Of a stretch of DNA of 64,000 bases, positions 26,273 to 34,848 are shown in pieces. The notes beneath the pieces are model-generated. The model was not told the origin of the DNA and made no database searches. It was given only the letters and a program-made list of their open reading frames with translations. Both the position numbers and the translations under genes were made by a program. This stretch comes from Streptomyces sp. NBC_01381 (GTDB taxonomy: Bacteria > Actinomycetota > Actinomycetes > Streptomycetales > Streptomycetaceae): contig NZ_JAPEPI010000002.1 in assembly GCF_026340305.1 (NCBI RefSeq), positions 1,984,001-2,048,000 of the forward strand, read 5' to 3'. Within the stretch, counting starts at the first letter, position 1. Each line of letters begins with the position of its first letter.

Positions 26273-26926
26273 CTATTCGGACCGCTGGGTCCGGTCATTG
26301 TGGGCGAGGCCGTCCGGATGCTCCGCTGTGCGCTGTCCGAGCGGAAGGACCAGGGCGTGTAACACCGGCGGGCCGGGCAAGCTGCGACGGACCTGCCCGA
26401 CCTCCTGCCAGCCCCACGACTTGAAGGCTGCGCGGGCCGCGCCGTGGGACGGATCCACCAAGGTGACGCCGAGGGACGATTCGTGGTCGGCGAGCAGGTG
26501 TTCCTGCAGGCGGCGCGCGAGTCCGCGGGTCCGCTCGTGCGGGTGGACGAGGGTCTCGGTAATCGCGAAGAGATGCCCGGACGCGGTGAGTTGCTCGATG
26601 TTCTGTGGCAACGGCCCGTCGAACCCCTGCCACCAGGAGCCGTCTCGCGGCACGGGGAATCCGTAGGCGCACCCGGCCAGGGCTTCGGTTTCGGCGATCA
26701 GCATGTCGAACCCCGGTAGGCGTACGCCGTCGGCCAGGCGGCGCAGGAACTCCTCACGCCCGCGGAACTCCTCGCCCGGCGCGGCCACGGAGGACTCGAC
26801 GAAGAGGTCCGCCAGATCCTCACTCAGGTCCTCGGCCTGCCAGCGGTTCAGCCGGCGAAGACGCACGGTGTCCATGGCGGACGGCTCTGAGCCGTCGGGT
26901 TCCTGTGGGTGCGGCGGAGTGTGCAT
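26273..26926 (-). CDS. GNAT-like acetyltransferase (stress cluster copy 1)
   Basis: Residues LIAETEALAGCAYGFP, ITETLVHPHERTRGLARRLQ (acetyl-CoA loop R-x-x-G-x-A) and VTLVDPSHGAARAAFKSWGW follow the GNAT plan. The 217-aa protein is 12 bp upstream of the PP2C gene on the same strand, so co-transcription is likely. It is paralogous to 29002-29655. Substrate unknown. Confidence 0.75.
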   Translation of the reverse strand: MHTPPHPQEPDGSEPSAMDTVRLRRLNRWQAEDLSEDLADLFVESSVAAPGEEFRGREEFLRRLADGVRLPGFDMLIAETEALAGCAYGFPVPRDGSWWQGFDGPLPQNIEQLTASGHLFAITETLVHPHERTRGLARRLQEHLLADHESSLGVTLVDPSHGAARAAFKSWGWQEVGQVRRSLPGPPVLHALVLPLGQRTAEHPDGLAHNDRTQRSE

Positions 26927-27143
26927 GGGACGCCTCGGTTCAGAAGACCGGTGGGACGTACGGGACAGTCAACGTGGCCGTCTTGCCGTGCACCGCCGGG
27001 GTCTGGGGCGTCTGCTTGGCAGCATAGCCCCGGATCGGCCCCGCGCTGCGGCGTGTTGGGGCCAAGTCCTCACTGTGGCGCGGGCAGGTAGACGGTGAGG
27101 GCACGGTTTCACTTGTCGAGGACGAGGGTGTCGGCGGCGGGGC

Positions 27144-27419
27144 TCACTTCGCCGTCGCGGAGCGGGCGAGGGTCCCGGTGAGGAAGGCGGTGACGAGGCG
27201 GGTGCGGGCGAAGGGGTGCTTGGCGTCGACGAAGCGGATGTCGAGGAGTCCGTCGTCGAGGGTGGGGCGGACACCGATGCTGAACGTGTTCAGGAAGTAC
27301 CTGCTGGTGCCGTCACCAGTGATCCGGCCGAGGTCGACGGTGCCGCCATGTCCGGCCTCCACAGCCTCGGCGGCCCCTTGCAAGGTCGGCAGTCCGAGGT
27401 CGGTGGCGAAGTGGTTGTG
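27144..27419 (-). pseudogene. Internal fragment of a diacylglycerol kinase-like lipid kinase
   Basis: NHFATDLGLPTLQGA and GRYFLNT-like YFLNTFSIG match the DAGK/LCB5 catalytic fold, and DGLLDIRFVDA with TRLVTAFLTGTL matches its C-terminal strands. The N-terminal half with the nucleotide loop is missing and about 80 residues are deleted between FSIG and DDGLLD. It follows directly on a GAF-ANTAR gene and is non-functional. Confidence 0.7.
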
Positions 27420-27431
27420 AACAGGCGAGGG

Positions 27432-28148
27432 TCAGGACGCCAGGCCGGCCAGGGGTTCGGCGTCGTCTATGAGGGCGCGGGCCACGTCGGACAGGCGGCG
27501 GTTGTGGGCGCGGGCGTAGCGGCGCAGAGCGGTGAATGCCTGTTCCATGTCGATGTTGTGACGTTCGGCGAGTTTGCCCTTGGCCTGCTCGATCAGGACG
27601 CGGCTGTTCAGCGCGGCCTGCAACTGCTCGTTGAGGACCGTGGTGCGCTGGGTGGAACGTTGTTGAAGAAGGCTGATGGTGGCGACGTCGGCCAGGGCCT
27701 GCGCGATGGGCGTGCCGACCGGATCGAAGGGGCCAGGGGTGGTTCGGAAGAGGTTGAGGGCGCCGACGACTTCGTCCCGTAGCCGCATCGGCAGGGCCTG
27801 GACCGCGCTGAACCCATGGAGCTGGGCCTGCGCGGCGAAGCGGGGCCAGCGGGCGGTCTCCGTACTCAGGTCCGGCACGGACACCGGGGCGCCCGCGCGG
27901 AAGCACTCCAGGCAGGGGCCCTCGTCGTTCTGCAGCTGGAAGAGCTCGAGGAGGCGCACCTGTTCGTCGGAGGCGGCCATCACGCGGAGTTCGCCGTCGT
28001 GGTCCGCGAGCAGTACCCCGGCGGCGCTCGCCCCGAGTATCCCCACGCAGCGGTCGGTCAGCAGGCGCAGGAAATCGATCAGGTCGAAGTCGGCGACCAG
28101 ATTGTCCGCCAACTCGACGAAGGTCGTGGCCAGGAGTCGCTCATTCAT
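27432..28148 (-). CDS. GAF-ANTAR regulator 1
   Basis: A GAF sensor domain (DFLRLLTDRCVGILGASAAG, GPCLECFRAGAPVSVPDL, FSAVQALPMRLRDEVVGALN) is followed by an ANTAR domain (LNSRVLIEQAKGKLAER, MEQAFTALRRYARAHNRRL). ATG 28148 is preferred over GTG 28157 because AGAGGG lies 8 nt before it. ANTAR proteins are RNA-binding antiterminators. It is the last gene of the STAS-GNAT-GAF/ANTAR operon. Confidence 0.9.
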   Translation of the reverse strand: MNERLLATTFVELADNLVADFDLIDFLRLLTDRCVGILGASAAGVLLADHDGELRVMAASDEQVRLLELFQLQNDEGPCLECFRAGAPVSVPDLSTETARWPRFAAQAQLHGFSAVQALPMRLRDEVVGALNLFRTTPGPFDPVGTPIAQALADVATISLLQQRSTQRTTVLNEQLQAALNSRVLIEQAKGKLAERHNIDMEQAFTALRRYARAHNRRLSDVARALIDDAEPLAGLAS

Positions 28149-28234
28149 TGTCAACACCCTCTATGGAGGCTGGTCCTGCCGGAATGGGGCGGGAAGTGCG
28201 GTGCGCCGTACGCTCCTTGGACCGTGCGAGGGCG

Positions 28235-28993
28235 TCAGGTGTCCTCCTCGTCGTCCCGGGTCGGCTCCGCGCCCGCGGAGAAGCGGAGTCGATGGGCCAC
28301 CACGTCGGCGGCCACGGCGGTGACCCGGCGCCCCTGGGCATAGGCGTGGGCGCGCAGCCGGACGAAGGCTTCGTCGATGCCGACGCCGAGCTGGACGGTG
28401 AGCATGCCGGTGGCCTGGGAGATTTCCGCCCGGTAACCGCCCAGGTCCGCCATGCGCTCCTCCGATGCGCCGTCGCCGGGCGGCGCACTCGCCTCGACCC
28501 GGGCGTCCAGCAGGACCAGCGTCGCGACCTCGGCGAAGGCCAGTGCGTCGGCCAGTTCCTCCGGGTCCAGCCGGACCGGGACCTGGGCGTGGAGATCCAG
28601 GACTCCGGGACAGATCCCGCCCACCTGCAGGGGGAGCGCGAAGACCGCGAGAGCTCCGGTTTCCAGGGCCGCATCGGCGAACACGGGCCAGCAGTCCTGC
28701 AGTTCACCGGTCCGCAGGTCGGGCGTCAGGATGGCCGCGCCGTGCGTGAAGGCATCCACGCACGGCCCCTCGCCCAGGGTGAGCTGCAACTCCTCCAACT
28801 GCTCGCTGATGTCGTCCGTGCTGCACAGCGGATGGCTCGCCGCGGTCCGGGACATCGCCGACATCCCGGCCCCGCCGACCGGCAGCGAGGCCACCGCCGC
28901 GGCGCACACATCCAGCACGCCGACCCTGGCACCACGTCGGGCGGCCTGTTCGGCGACCAGCACACGGATCCGGGCCGACCGGCCGTTCGGCAT
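28235..28993 (-). CDS. GAF-ANTAR regulator 2
   Basis: The 252-aa protein has a GAF-like domain with LCSTDDISEQLEELQLTLGE and GPCVDAFTHGAAILTPDL, then a C-terminal ANTAR domain (ISQATGMLTVQLGVGIDEAF). ATG 28993 lies 8 bp after the upstream GNAT stop, giving the N-terminus usual for this subfamily. It is distantly related to the downstream GAF-ANTAR gene. Confidence 0.88.
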   Translation of the reverse strand: MPNGRSARIRVLVAEQAARRGARVGVLDVCAAAVASLPVGGAGMSAMSRTAASHPLCSTDDISEQLEELQLTLGEGPCVDAFTHGAAILTPDLRTGELQDCWPVFADAALETGALAVFALPLQVGGICPGVLDLHAQVPVRLDPEELADALAFAEVATLVLLDARVEASAPPGDGASEERMADLGGYRAEISQATGMLTVQLGVGIDEAFVRLRAHAYAQGRRVTAVAADVVAHRLRFSAGAEPTRDDEEDT

Positions 28994-29001
28994 CACCCGG
29001 G

Positions 29002-29655
29002 TCACCGCGTCCAGGAAGGGTGAGACGGTCCCTCCAGTCGCTCCACGGTTCGTTCGCCGAGGGGGAGGACCAGGACACGGAACGTCGTGGCGCCGGTCGG
29101 CCGCCAGAGCTCTCCGATGTCCTGCCAGCCCCAGGACCGGAAGGCGGTCAGGGCCGGATGATCGGCCCGATCCACCAAGGTGGTCCCGAGCGCCGCCTGG
29201 TGGTCGGCCAGCAGCCGCTCCTGCAGACGGCGGGCCAGGTCCTTGCCCTCTGGATGGGGGCGGACCAGGACGTTGGTGATCGCGAAGACCCTGTTGGACT
29301 CGGTGAGTTGCTCGATGCCGTGCGGCAGCACGCCGTCGAAGTCGAGCCACCAGGAGTCGTCGCTGCGCACCGGGAATCCGAAGGCGCATCCCACCACGCC
29401 GTCCGTCTCGGCGATCACCATGGCGAACCCCGGCCGACGGATGTCACCGGTGAGACGGTTCAGGAACTCCTCTCGGCTGCGACTGCGGTACTCCTCGCTG
29501 GGCTCGGTCTCGCAGGAAGCCACGTACAGATCCGCCAGTTCCTGGCGCAAGTCCTCCACCAGCCAGCGGTTCACCTGCCGCAGCCGCACCGCGGCCATGT
29601 CGGACGGATCGTCGCCGACGGGCTGCGCCGGCTGTTCTCGCCGGGGCCAGGCCAT
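29002..29655 (-). CDS. GNAT-like acetyltransferase (stress cluster copy 2)
   Basis: Same architecture as 26273-26926: FAMVIAETDGVVGCAFGFPV, ITNVLVRPHPEGKDLARRLQ and TTLVDRADHPALTAFRSWGW. ATG 29655 overlaps the STAS stop as TGATG, showing translational coupling. The repeated pairing of this acetyltransferase with partner-switching genes is unusual and suggests a shared regulatory substrate. Confidence 0.78.
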   Translation of the reverse strand: MAWPRREQPAQPVGDDPSDMAAVRLRQVNRWLVEDLRQELADLYVASCETEPSEEYRSRSREEFLNRLTGDIRRPGFAMVIAETDGVVGCAFGFPVRSDDSWWLDFDGVLPHGIEQLTESNRVFAITNVLVRPHPEGKDLARRLQERLLADHQAALGTTLVDRADHPALTAFRSWGWQDIGELWRPTGATTFRVLVLPLGERTVERLEGPSHPSWTR

Positions 29656-30089
29656 CACAGCACACCGCCCGAAGCGGCAGGGGCGGCAGGAGCGAGCCGA
29701 TGCGACGTCTCGAAGCACGCCACGGGAGATGGAACCGGGGCGGTGGGGACGGAAGCCGGCACAAGAGTGGACGGAAGCCCCCTGAACAAGTAGCCGGAAC
29801 CGGTGAGTTCGACCATCCGGGCCAGCATGGGAGGCGGGTAGTGCAGGCGCAGCGTCCCTCCGGCCGCGGTGGTGTGCAGGAACGTCTCGATGAAGGCGTT
29901 GAGACCGCAGCAGCCGCAGAACGTGACGGGGGTGAGATCGACGTCGATGGTACGCATGCCATCACGCAGGCACTGCTCAAGGGCTGTTCGCATCAGTGGC
30001 ACCGTCTCCAGGTCGATCTCGCCGGCGAGGGTGATCAGGGCCCGGGTCCTTCTGTCGTGCCGGTAGATGTTCAACTGCGGTAACGACAT
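29655..30089 (-). CDS. STAS-domain anti-anti-sigma factor
   Basis: The STAS fold is visible as ALITLAGEIDLETVPLMRTAL, then TIDVDLTPVTFCGCCGLNAF. The usual phosphorylatable Ser or Thr in the D-(S/T)-x-G-L loop is replaced: the loop reads FCGCCGLNAF. A Pro/Ala/Ser tail follows. ATG 30089 is preceded by GAGG at 5 nt. It is the first gene of a four-gene operon and a plausible target of the nearby PP2C enzyme, though the loop residue change makes that uncertain. Confidence 0.85.
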   Translation of the reverse strand: MSLPQLNIYRHDRRTRALITLAGEIDLETVPLMRTALEQCLRDGMRTIDVDLTPVTFCGCCGLNAFIETFLHTTAAGGTLRLHYPPPMLARMVELTGSGYLFRGLPSTLVPASVPTAPVPSPVACFETSHRLAPAAPAASGGVL

Positions 30090-30541
30090 GACGCCTCGTT
30101 CCAGAGACTTGCCGGCAGAGCCAAGGGATGTGGTCGGACCGGCTCCTCTGGGACGCTCCCGGCAAGGGCATACATTCGGCGGAGGCGTGAACGGACGGTC
30201 CGGTCCGGCAATCTGTCCACCGGGGCAGGGGAACTGCCCCGTTCCCTCCAGGGGATGCACCGGGTGATCGGACGAAGAGGGTCCGCTCCCCGCAGCCATC
30301 TGTATCGAGTAACAACAGGTCCGCCGGGGTCCAGGACGTCCGTACTTCAGGATAGTCCCCATCCCGCCCGAGCAGGTGTCCGGAAGCTGCCCGGTCTCAA
30401 GGGCTGGACGTCGGCCGGGTTCAGCGGTACCTGGTGTGCATATCCGTTGTGCCACAAGGTACTTGGAGGCTGGTACGAAATGTGGTGACCGACGGTTGCC
30501 TACGTACGGAAGTCCGTGAACCCCCAAGGAGGTGGCTTCGC
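30090..30541. other. Divergent intergenic region between STAS operon and Asp23 gene
   Basis: This 452-bp interval must hold both promoters. I could not assign a clear sigma-B-type or housekeeping promoter by eye. AAGGAGGT near 30527 is the ribosome site of the Asp23 gene. Confidence 0.5.
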
Positions 30542-31027
30542 GTGACGGAGCCGATCAGCCGGACCCGGCACGAGACCCGGCCCGACGAACCCCACACCGC
30601 CGTCGGCACGACGCTGCAGACCGGAGCGAGGGAGCCGACGGCGGCCCGCGGCAAGACGACCATCGCGGACGGAGTCGTGGAAAAGATCGCCGGGATCGCC
30701 GCACGCGAAGTGCCCGGAATCCACGCCCTGGGAGGCGGTTTCAGCCGCACCATGGGTGCGATGCGCGACCGCGTCCCCGGCGGACGCTCCAGCGCGGGAC
30801 GCGGCGTCAAGGTCGAGGTCGGCGAGAAGCAGACCGCCATCGACCTGGAAGTGGTCGTGGAATACGGCGTGAGCATCACCGAGGTCGCCGCGGACGTACG
30901 CGAGAACGTGATCACGGCGGTGGAGCGGATGACAGGTCTCGAAGTCGTCGAAGTGAATATCTCCGTCAATGACGTACACCTGCCCGAAGAGGACACGACC
31001 GAGACCGGCGAGGGCCGGGTGCAGTAG
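30542..31027 (+). CDS. Asp23/Gls24 family envelope stress protein
   Basis: The 161-aa protein starts at GTG 30542, preceded by AAGGAGGT. The domain is clear: TTIADGVVEKIAGIAAREVP, GVKVEVGEKQTAIDLEVVV, YGVSITEVAADVRENVITAV and GLEVVEVNISVNDVHL. Asp23/Gls24 proteins associate with the envelope and are induced by alkaline, salt and wall stress. It faces the STAS operon. Confidence 0.92.
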   Translation: MTEPISRTRHETRPDEPHTAVGTTLQTGAREPTAARGKTTIADGVVEKIAGIAAREVPGIHALGGGFSRTMGAMRDRVPGGRSSAGRGVKVEVGEKQTAIDLEVVVEYGVSITEVAADVRENVITAVERMTGLEVVEVNISVNDVHLPEEDTTETGEGRVQ

Positions 31028-31271
31028 CACCACGCTCAAGGTGACGCGTGCGGTGGCCGGGAATCACCGGACGGGCCACGCGCATCGGGCTCCGGATCTT
31101 CACCGGCCGGTTTGTCGTTTCGGCTGGTCACAGCGTTGGTGCGCGGTGGCTCGGGCGGTGTCGCGTGGGCTTGGGGAGCAAGCCGCTCCCAGGAGGGACA
31201 GCCTTGTTGATGTCGAGTGCATGGTCAGGTCTTCCCGGGTGCCGGAGGTTTCCACGACTAGCCTCCGCATC

Positions 31272-32102
31272 ATGCTGCGTATCGTCGACACCCGTACCGG
31301 CCACCCTGTGGAGATTCCTTCCGTACGCCGCCATCTGCTGAGCATCTGCGTCCACCTGCCGGTCAGCGACGGCGGGATCGGCCTGGTGGACCTGCGGGCG
31401 CTCCTGGTCGGTGACGTACTGGCGCGCACAGCGGAGCTGCACGGCCTGCAGTCCCGCACGTTCCTCACCACGCCGGACCTGTCGCATGAGCAGGCCGGGG
31501 CGCTTGATCGCGCCATGTCCGCTCTTGGCGTCCACCCGCCCGCCACCGCCGGTGATCACCATCCGAACGGAACGCTCTGCGCCGCTGCCGACGTACACGT
31601 CCACGCGTACGGGACCGCCGCACAGGACGCGGTCGGCGGGGTCGGCATCGATGTGGGCCGGGTCGGCCCGGCATCCCGGGAGGGGGGCGTCCCGGACCGG
31701 GCCCACCTCCTGGCCCCAGGGCTCCTGGCCGCCTTGGCCCCGGAGGGGACCGATCCGCTGGCTGTGAGGTTGCTGCTGCTCGGGCACGCTTACCGCGCGG
31801 CGGTCGCGGTCACCGGTACTGCGCTCGAAGAGGCCCGGAGGACGCTGGGGGACTGGCGGCAGCTGGTGGCCGACTGGGCACAGGAGCCGTCCAGGCCGAT
31901 CCCTGCCGATGTGCTGCGACACGCCCATGCCGCGCTGGCTGATGATCTCGGTGTCCCCGCCGTCCTGGACACGCTGGCCACCATGGCCACGCGCGCCGAC
32001 GTACCGGCCGGCGCCAAGTTCGAGACGTTCGCCTTTCTGGACCGCGTCCTCGGACTGGACGTCGCGCGCGAGGTGGGCCACCAGCACCGGGCGGCGACAT
32101 GA
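31272..32102 (+). CDS. Cysteinyl-tRNA-synthetase-like protein lacking catalytic motifs
   Basis: The 276-aa protein follows the CysRS outline: LRIVDTRTGHPVEIP, then DLRALLVGDVLARTAELHGL at the N-terminus and DPLAVRLLLLGHAYR with a helical end (DDLGVPAVLDTLATMATRAD). The HIGH and KMSKS signatures and the zinc Cys of real synthetases are not seen, so it cannot aminoacylate in the normal way. I recall such shortened CysRS homologues in other Streptomyces. ATG 31272 matches that N-terminus. Confidence 0.7.
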   Translation: MLRIVDTRTGHPVEIPSVRRHLLSICVHLPVSDGGIGLVDLRALLVGDVLARTAELHGLQSRTFLTTPDLSHEQAGALDRAMSALGVHPPATAGDHHPNGTLCAAADVHVHAYGTAAQDAVGGVGIDVGRVGPASREGGVPDRAHLLAPGLLAALAPEGTDPLAVRLLLLGHAYRAAVAVTGTALEEARRTLGDWRQLVADWAQEPSRPIPADVLRHAHAALADDLGVPAVLDTLATMATRADVPAGAKFETFAFLDRVLGLDVAREVGHQHRAAT

Positions 32103-32273
32103 CGTCCGGTGCGCGGGCCTCGTGGCGGCGGTCGTCACAACGGCCCCAGCGCTTTCACTCCGCCGAGGCCGCCCTTCCGGATCGTCACACGTGAGAGTGC
32201 TCGATCCATGTTCAATTGTACGACTGCGGGCCGGACTGGCTGGGAGGGAGCGCGGGCCATCGGGCGGTCCGGC

Positions 32274-32546
32274 TCAGCCGCGTTCCTCCTCTTCGGCCTC
32301 CATGCGGCGGATTCCCTGGTGGGTGAGGGAGACCATCGCGGGGGTGTTGCCCGGTTCCCAGTCGACGGTGATCAGGTCCTCGCCGGCGAGGTAGGTGCAG
32401 GCGGCGGCCAGGTCTTCCTCCGGGATGCGGAGGTCGTTTCGCAGCTGCGGCCCGGGGATTCCGAGGAGACGGTTGCCTTCGGTGGCTTCGTAGAGGGCGT
32501 TCAGGACCCGTTCGCGGTAGACCTGTCGCTCGCGGAGTGTCGCCAT
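32274..32546 (-). CDS. Small winged-helix-like protein (90 aa)
   Basis: The sequence ERVLNALYEATEGNRLLGIP, LRIPEEDLAAACTYLAGEDL and MVSLTHQGIRRMEAEE has the helix/strand order of a minimal winged helix such as PadR-like or phage regulators. ATG 32546 follows a purine-rich site. It stands alone on the minus strand, so targets are unknown. Confidence 0.65.
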   Translation of the reverse strand: MATLRERQVYRERVLNALYEATEGNRLLGIPGPQLRNDLRIPEEDLAAACTYLAGEDLITVDWEPGNTPAMVSLTHQGIRRMEAEEEERG

Positions 32547-32644
32547 GACCGAGTCCTTTCATGCGCGAGAGGCCGGCGGGTGGGTTGTCCCGGGTGTCGG
32601 GTGACCCACCCGCGGCCTTCGGTCGGAGGAGTGGTCCGAGGTGG

Positions 32645-32854
32645 TCAGGGCCAAGTGCCCGTAAGCCTGCGGCGCGCGGCTTGCTCCGTCGGTGTGGGGT
32701 GACTGTGGCCGGGAGGCCGGCGAATGGCCGGGAAGGGGTCGCCGAAGTGGTGGGCGGCGATGCGTGCGTCGTGCTGGGCGTTGAGCCGGTGGATCAGGCG
32801 TGTGCCGAGCGCGATCAGCAGGGCGATCGCGGCGACCGTGATCAGGGTCTCCAT
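32645..32854 (-). CDS. Small membrane-anchored hypothetical protein (69 aa)
   Basis: One N-terminal helix (METLITVAAIALLIALGTRL) is followed by a basic, Pro/His-rich tail. It is 4 bp from the DUF5994 gene upstream on the same strand, whose GGAGGT-like end can serve as its ribosome site. Function unknown. Confidence 0.55.
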   Translation of the reverse strand: METLITVAAIALLIALGTRLIHRLNAQHDARIAAHHFGDPFPAIRRPPGHSHPTPTEQAARRRLTGTWP

Positions 32855-32858
32855 GGGG

Positions 32859-33410
32859 TCACCTCCGCGGGTTTTCCGGCACGGGAATCATCCGCGCGCC
32901 GACGACCGGGTGTCGCAGGGGCGCCGGGGTGGCCCCGCCGTCGTTCTCCCAGGAGTCCTCGCTGGTTCGGGCGTCCCGCATACGGCGGCCGGTCGCGGTT
33001 TCGTCGGCCATCAGGACACCGGCGGCCAGGACGCTCCCGGGGAGGGCTGCGGCGGTCATGAGCCGGGCGGCCGCGGCGGGTTCGGTCTCGGGCGGGATCA
33101 CCAGCAGGTCGCAGCGGCCGACGGTGTAGGAGAGCAGGATCATCTTGTCGGCATCCTGTTCGGTGAACCAGCCGACGTGCACGGTGTGGCCTGTGGCGGG
33201 AACCTTGTGCGGGACGACGGGCCAGCGGGTGGGGTTCACCGTGACGCGCGTGATGCGTCCATACTGCCCCTCCAGTGCGTCGACCAAGGGCGGAAGTTCG
33301 GCGGCGAGGTCACGCGAGCGAGGCCACCAGGCGCCGTCCAAGAGGCCGACGAGTGCGGTCTTCGGTGTCAGCGACAGGCGCGGCGAAAGCAGGGGCGCGA
33401 CGGTGGTCAT
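32859..33410 (-). CDS. DUF5994 family protein, minus-strand copy
   Basis: The 183-aa protein starts at ATG 33410. The family signature LDGAWWPRSRDLAAELPPLV is followed by WPVVPHKVPATGHTVHVGWF and DLLVIPPETEPAAAARLM. A C-terminal tail of about 40 residues is charged. DUF5994 proteins are frequent in Streptomyces stress clusters and have no assigned function. A paralogue faces it 284 bp away on the plus strand. Confidence 0.85.
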   Translation of the reverse strand: MTTVAPLLSPRLSLTPKTALVGLLDGAWWPRSRDLAAELPPLVDALEGQYGRITRVTVNPTRWPVVPHKVPATGHTVHVGWFTEQDADKMILLSYTVGRCDLLVIPPETEPAAAARLMTAAALPGSVLAAGVLMADETATGRRMRDARTSEDSWENDGGATPAPLRHPVVGARMIPVPENPRR

Positions 33411-33693
33411 GATCGCGGACCCGTCTCCGGGCCGTCCTGCAGGGCGGCCCAGCGTCATGATCGCCGGAAACGACGTCCGCGTGGGAGCGGGTGTTCGAGT
33501 TACTCCCGGTACCTCCAGCGTACTCCGGCCCGTGGGCGGACGATCCGTTCTGACCAGGTGATTTCCCGCCGGGAACACCGCCCGGCCGATGTCCGCGGGC
33601 ATGACCGCAGGCGCGCGGAGTACCGTGAGACCACGGCGGTATCTCGTCGGCCATGAGGTGTCGGCGGGGCCCCGCGCAGGCAGGCGGACCACC

Positions 33694-34188
33694 ATGGCCG
33701 AATCCGACACTCCCACCCCTCGGAAGCTCCTTCCGGACGAGATCCACCGAGCGGTGAAGCCCGGCATGGCCCTGCTCCGGCTGCAGACGACCCACTCCCG
33801 CGAAGGCGTCCTCGACGGCGCCTGGTGGCCCCGTTCCCGCGACGTCGCGACCGAGCTGCCTGCCCTGATCCGGGCGCTCACCGCACACCTCGGCCCCGTC
33901 ACGCGCGTCGGCCTGGACACGGACGCCTGGGAGGAGGTCCCGACGCGTGTGATCGTCGACGACCGGGTCGTGCGCCTCGACTCCTTCCCCGTCGGCGACG
34001 ACACCGTCCTCATCACCCGTGGCGACAAAGACCACTTCGCCCTCCTGGTGGTGCCTCCGGACACGACACCCGACGCGGCACGAGGCGCCATGGCGCGTGC
34101 GGTCGACGCCGACAACGTCACCCAGGCCGCCGAGATCCTTGTCGCCACGCTTCCCGAACCAGCGGCACACCGTCAGGAGTCGGCATGA
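33694..34188 (+). CDS. DUF5994 family protein, plus-strand copy
   Basis: The 164-aa protein has LDGAWWPRSRDVATELPALI, VRLDSFPVGDDTVLITRG and FALLVVPPDTTPDAARGAM, and is clearly paralogous to 32859-33410. It overlaps the PRC-barrel gene by ATGA, so the two are co-translated. Confidence 0.88.
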   Translation: MAESDTPTPRKLLPDEIHRAVKPGMALLRLQTTHSREGVLDGAWWPRSRDVATELPALIRALTAHLGPVTRVGLDTDAWEEVPTRVIVDDRVVRLDSFPVGDDTVLITRGDKDHFALLVVPPDTTPDAARGAMARAVDADNVTQAAEILVATLPEPAAHRQESA

Positions 34189-34541
34189 TCCAGATGGCAG
34201 ACATCCGTGAGTGGAGAACTCACGACGTGGTGGACGCGCGGGGCCACAGGATCGGTGAGCTGGAGGCGGTCTACGTCGACACCAGCACCGACGAGCCGGC
34301 CATGGCCACGGTCCGCGTCGGCCTGCCCACCCGACACCGTCTGGTGTTCGTCCCCCTGGACGGTGCGACGGTGGGGCCGGGCTACGTGAAGGTCGCCCAT
34401 GACAAGGCGCTGGTGAAGCAGTGCCCTTCGATCGGCAGCGACGACGTACTTCCCGCCGGGGACGAGGAGGCGGTCTTCCGGCACTACGACCTCCCCTACC
34501 AGCCCGGGGCGAACGGCGAACGCCAGCTGGCACGCCGCTGA
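34185..34541 (+). CDS. PRC-barrel domain protein (intact copy)
   Basis: The 118-aa protein MIQMADIREWRTHDVVDARG, RIGELEAVYVDTSTDEPAMA, RLVFVPLDGATVGPGYVKVA and DDVLPAGDEEAVFRHYDLPY is a PRC-barrel of the Streptomyces stress type. It is the intact counterpart of the relic at 24072. ATGA overlap with the DUF5994 gene indicates one transcript. Confidence 0.88.
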   Translation: MIQMADIREWRTHDVVDARGHRIGELEAVYVDTSTDEPAMATVRVGLPTRHRLVFVPLDGATVGPGYVKVAHDKALVKQCPSIGSDDVLPAGDEEAVFRHYDLPYQPGANGERQLARR

Positions 34542-34571
34542 GCTCCCCAACCGACCGAGGGGGCAGCCCTC

Positions 34572-34742
34572 ATGACGCTCTTCCTGGCCCTGGTCATCAT
34601 TGCGATCGTGCTGGGCATCATCGGTGCCACCGTCGACGGACTGCTCTTCCTGCTCGTCATCGGCATCGTGCTGCTCGTGGCGGACCTCATCTACATCACC
34701 AAGCGCATGCGCCGCTCCGCCCATCGCGGCCCGGTCCGGTGA
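34572..34742 (+). CDS. Small hydrophobic protein (56 aa)
   Basis: ATG 34572, 30 bp after the PRC gene, encodes two membrane helices (LFLALVIIAIVLGIIGATV, LLFLLVIGIVLLVADLIYI) and a basic tail (TKRMRRSAHR). It is the same type of tiny membrane protein as at 22329 and closes the DUF5994-PRC operon. AGGGGGCAG upstream is a usable ribosome site. Confidence 0.75.
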   Translation: MTLFLALVIIAIVLGIIGATVDGLLFLLVIGIVLLVADLIYITKRMRRSAHRGPVR

Positions 34743-34848
34743 CCCCGACGGACCGGGCGAACTGGTCCGGGTGTGGAGGCGCGCATGGGCCACGTCCCCC
34801 GTGCGCGTGGTGCGTGAGGGCCTCGCGGGAGCGGCGGGTGAACGGCGG

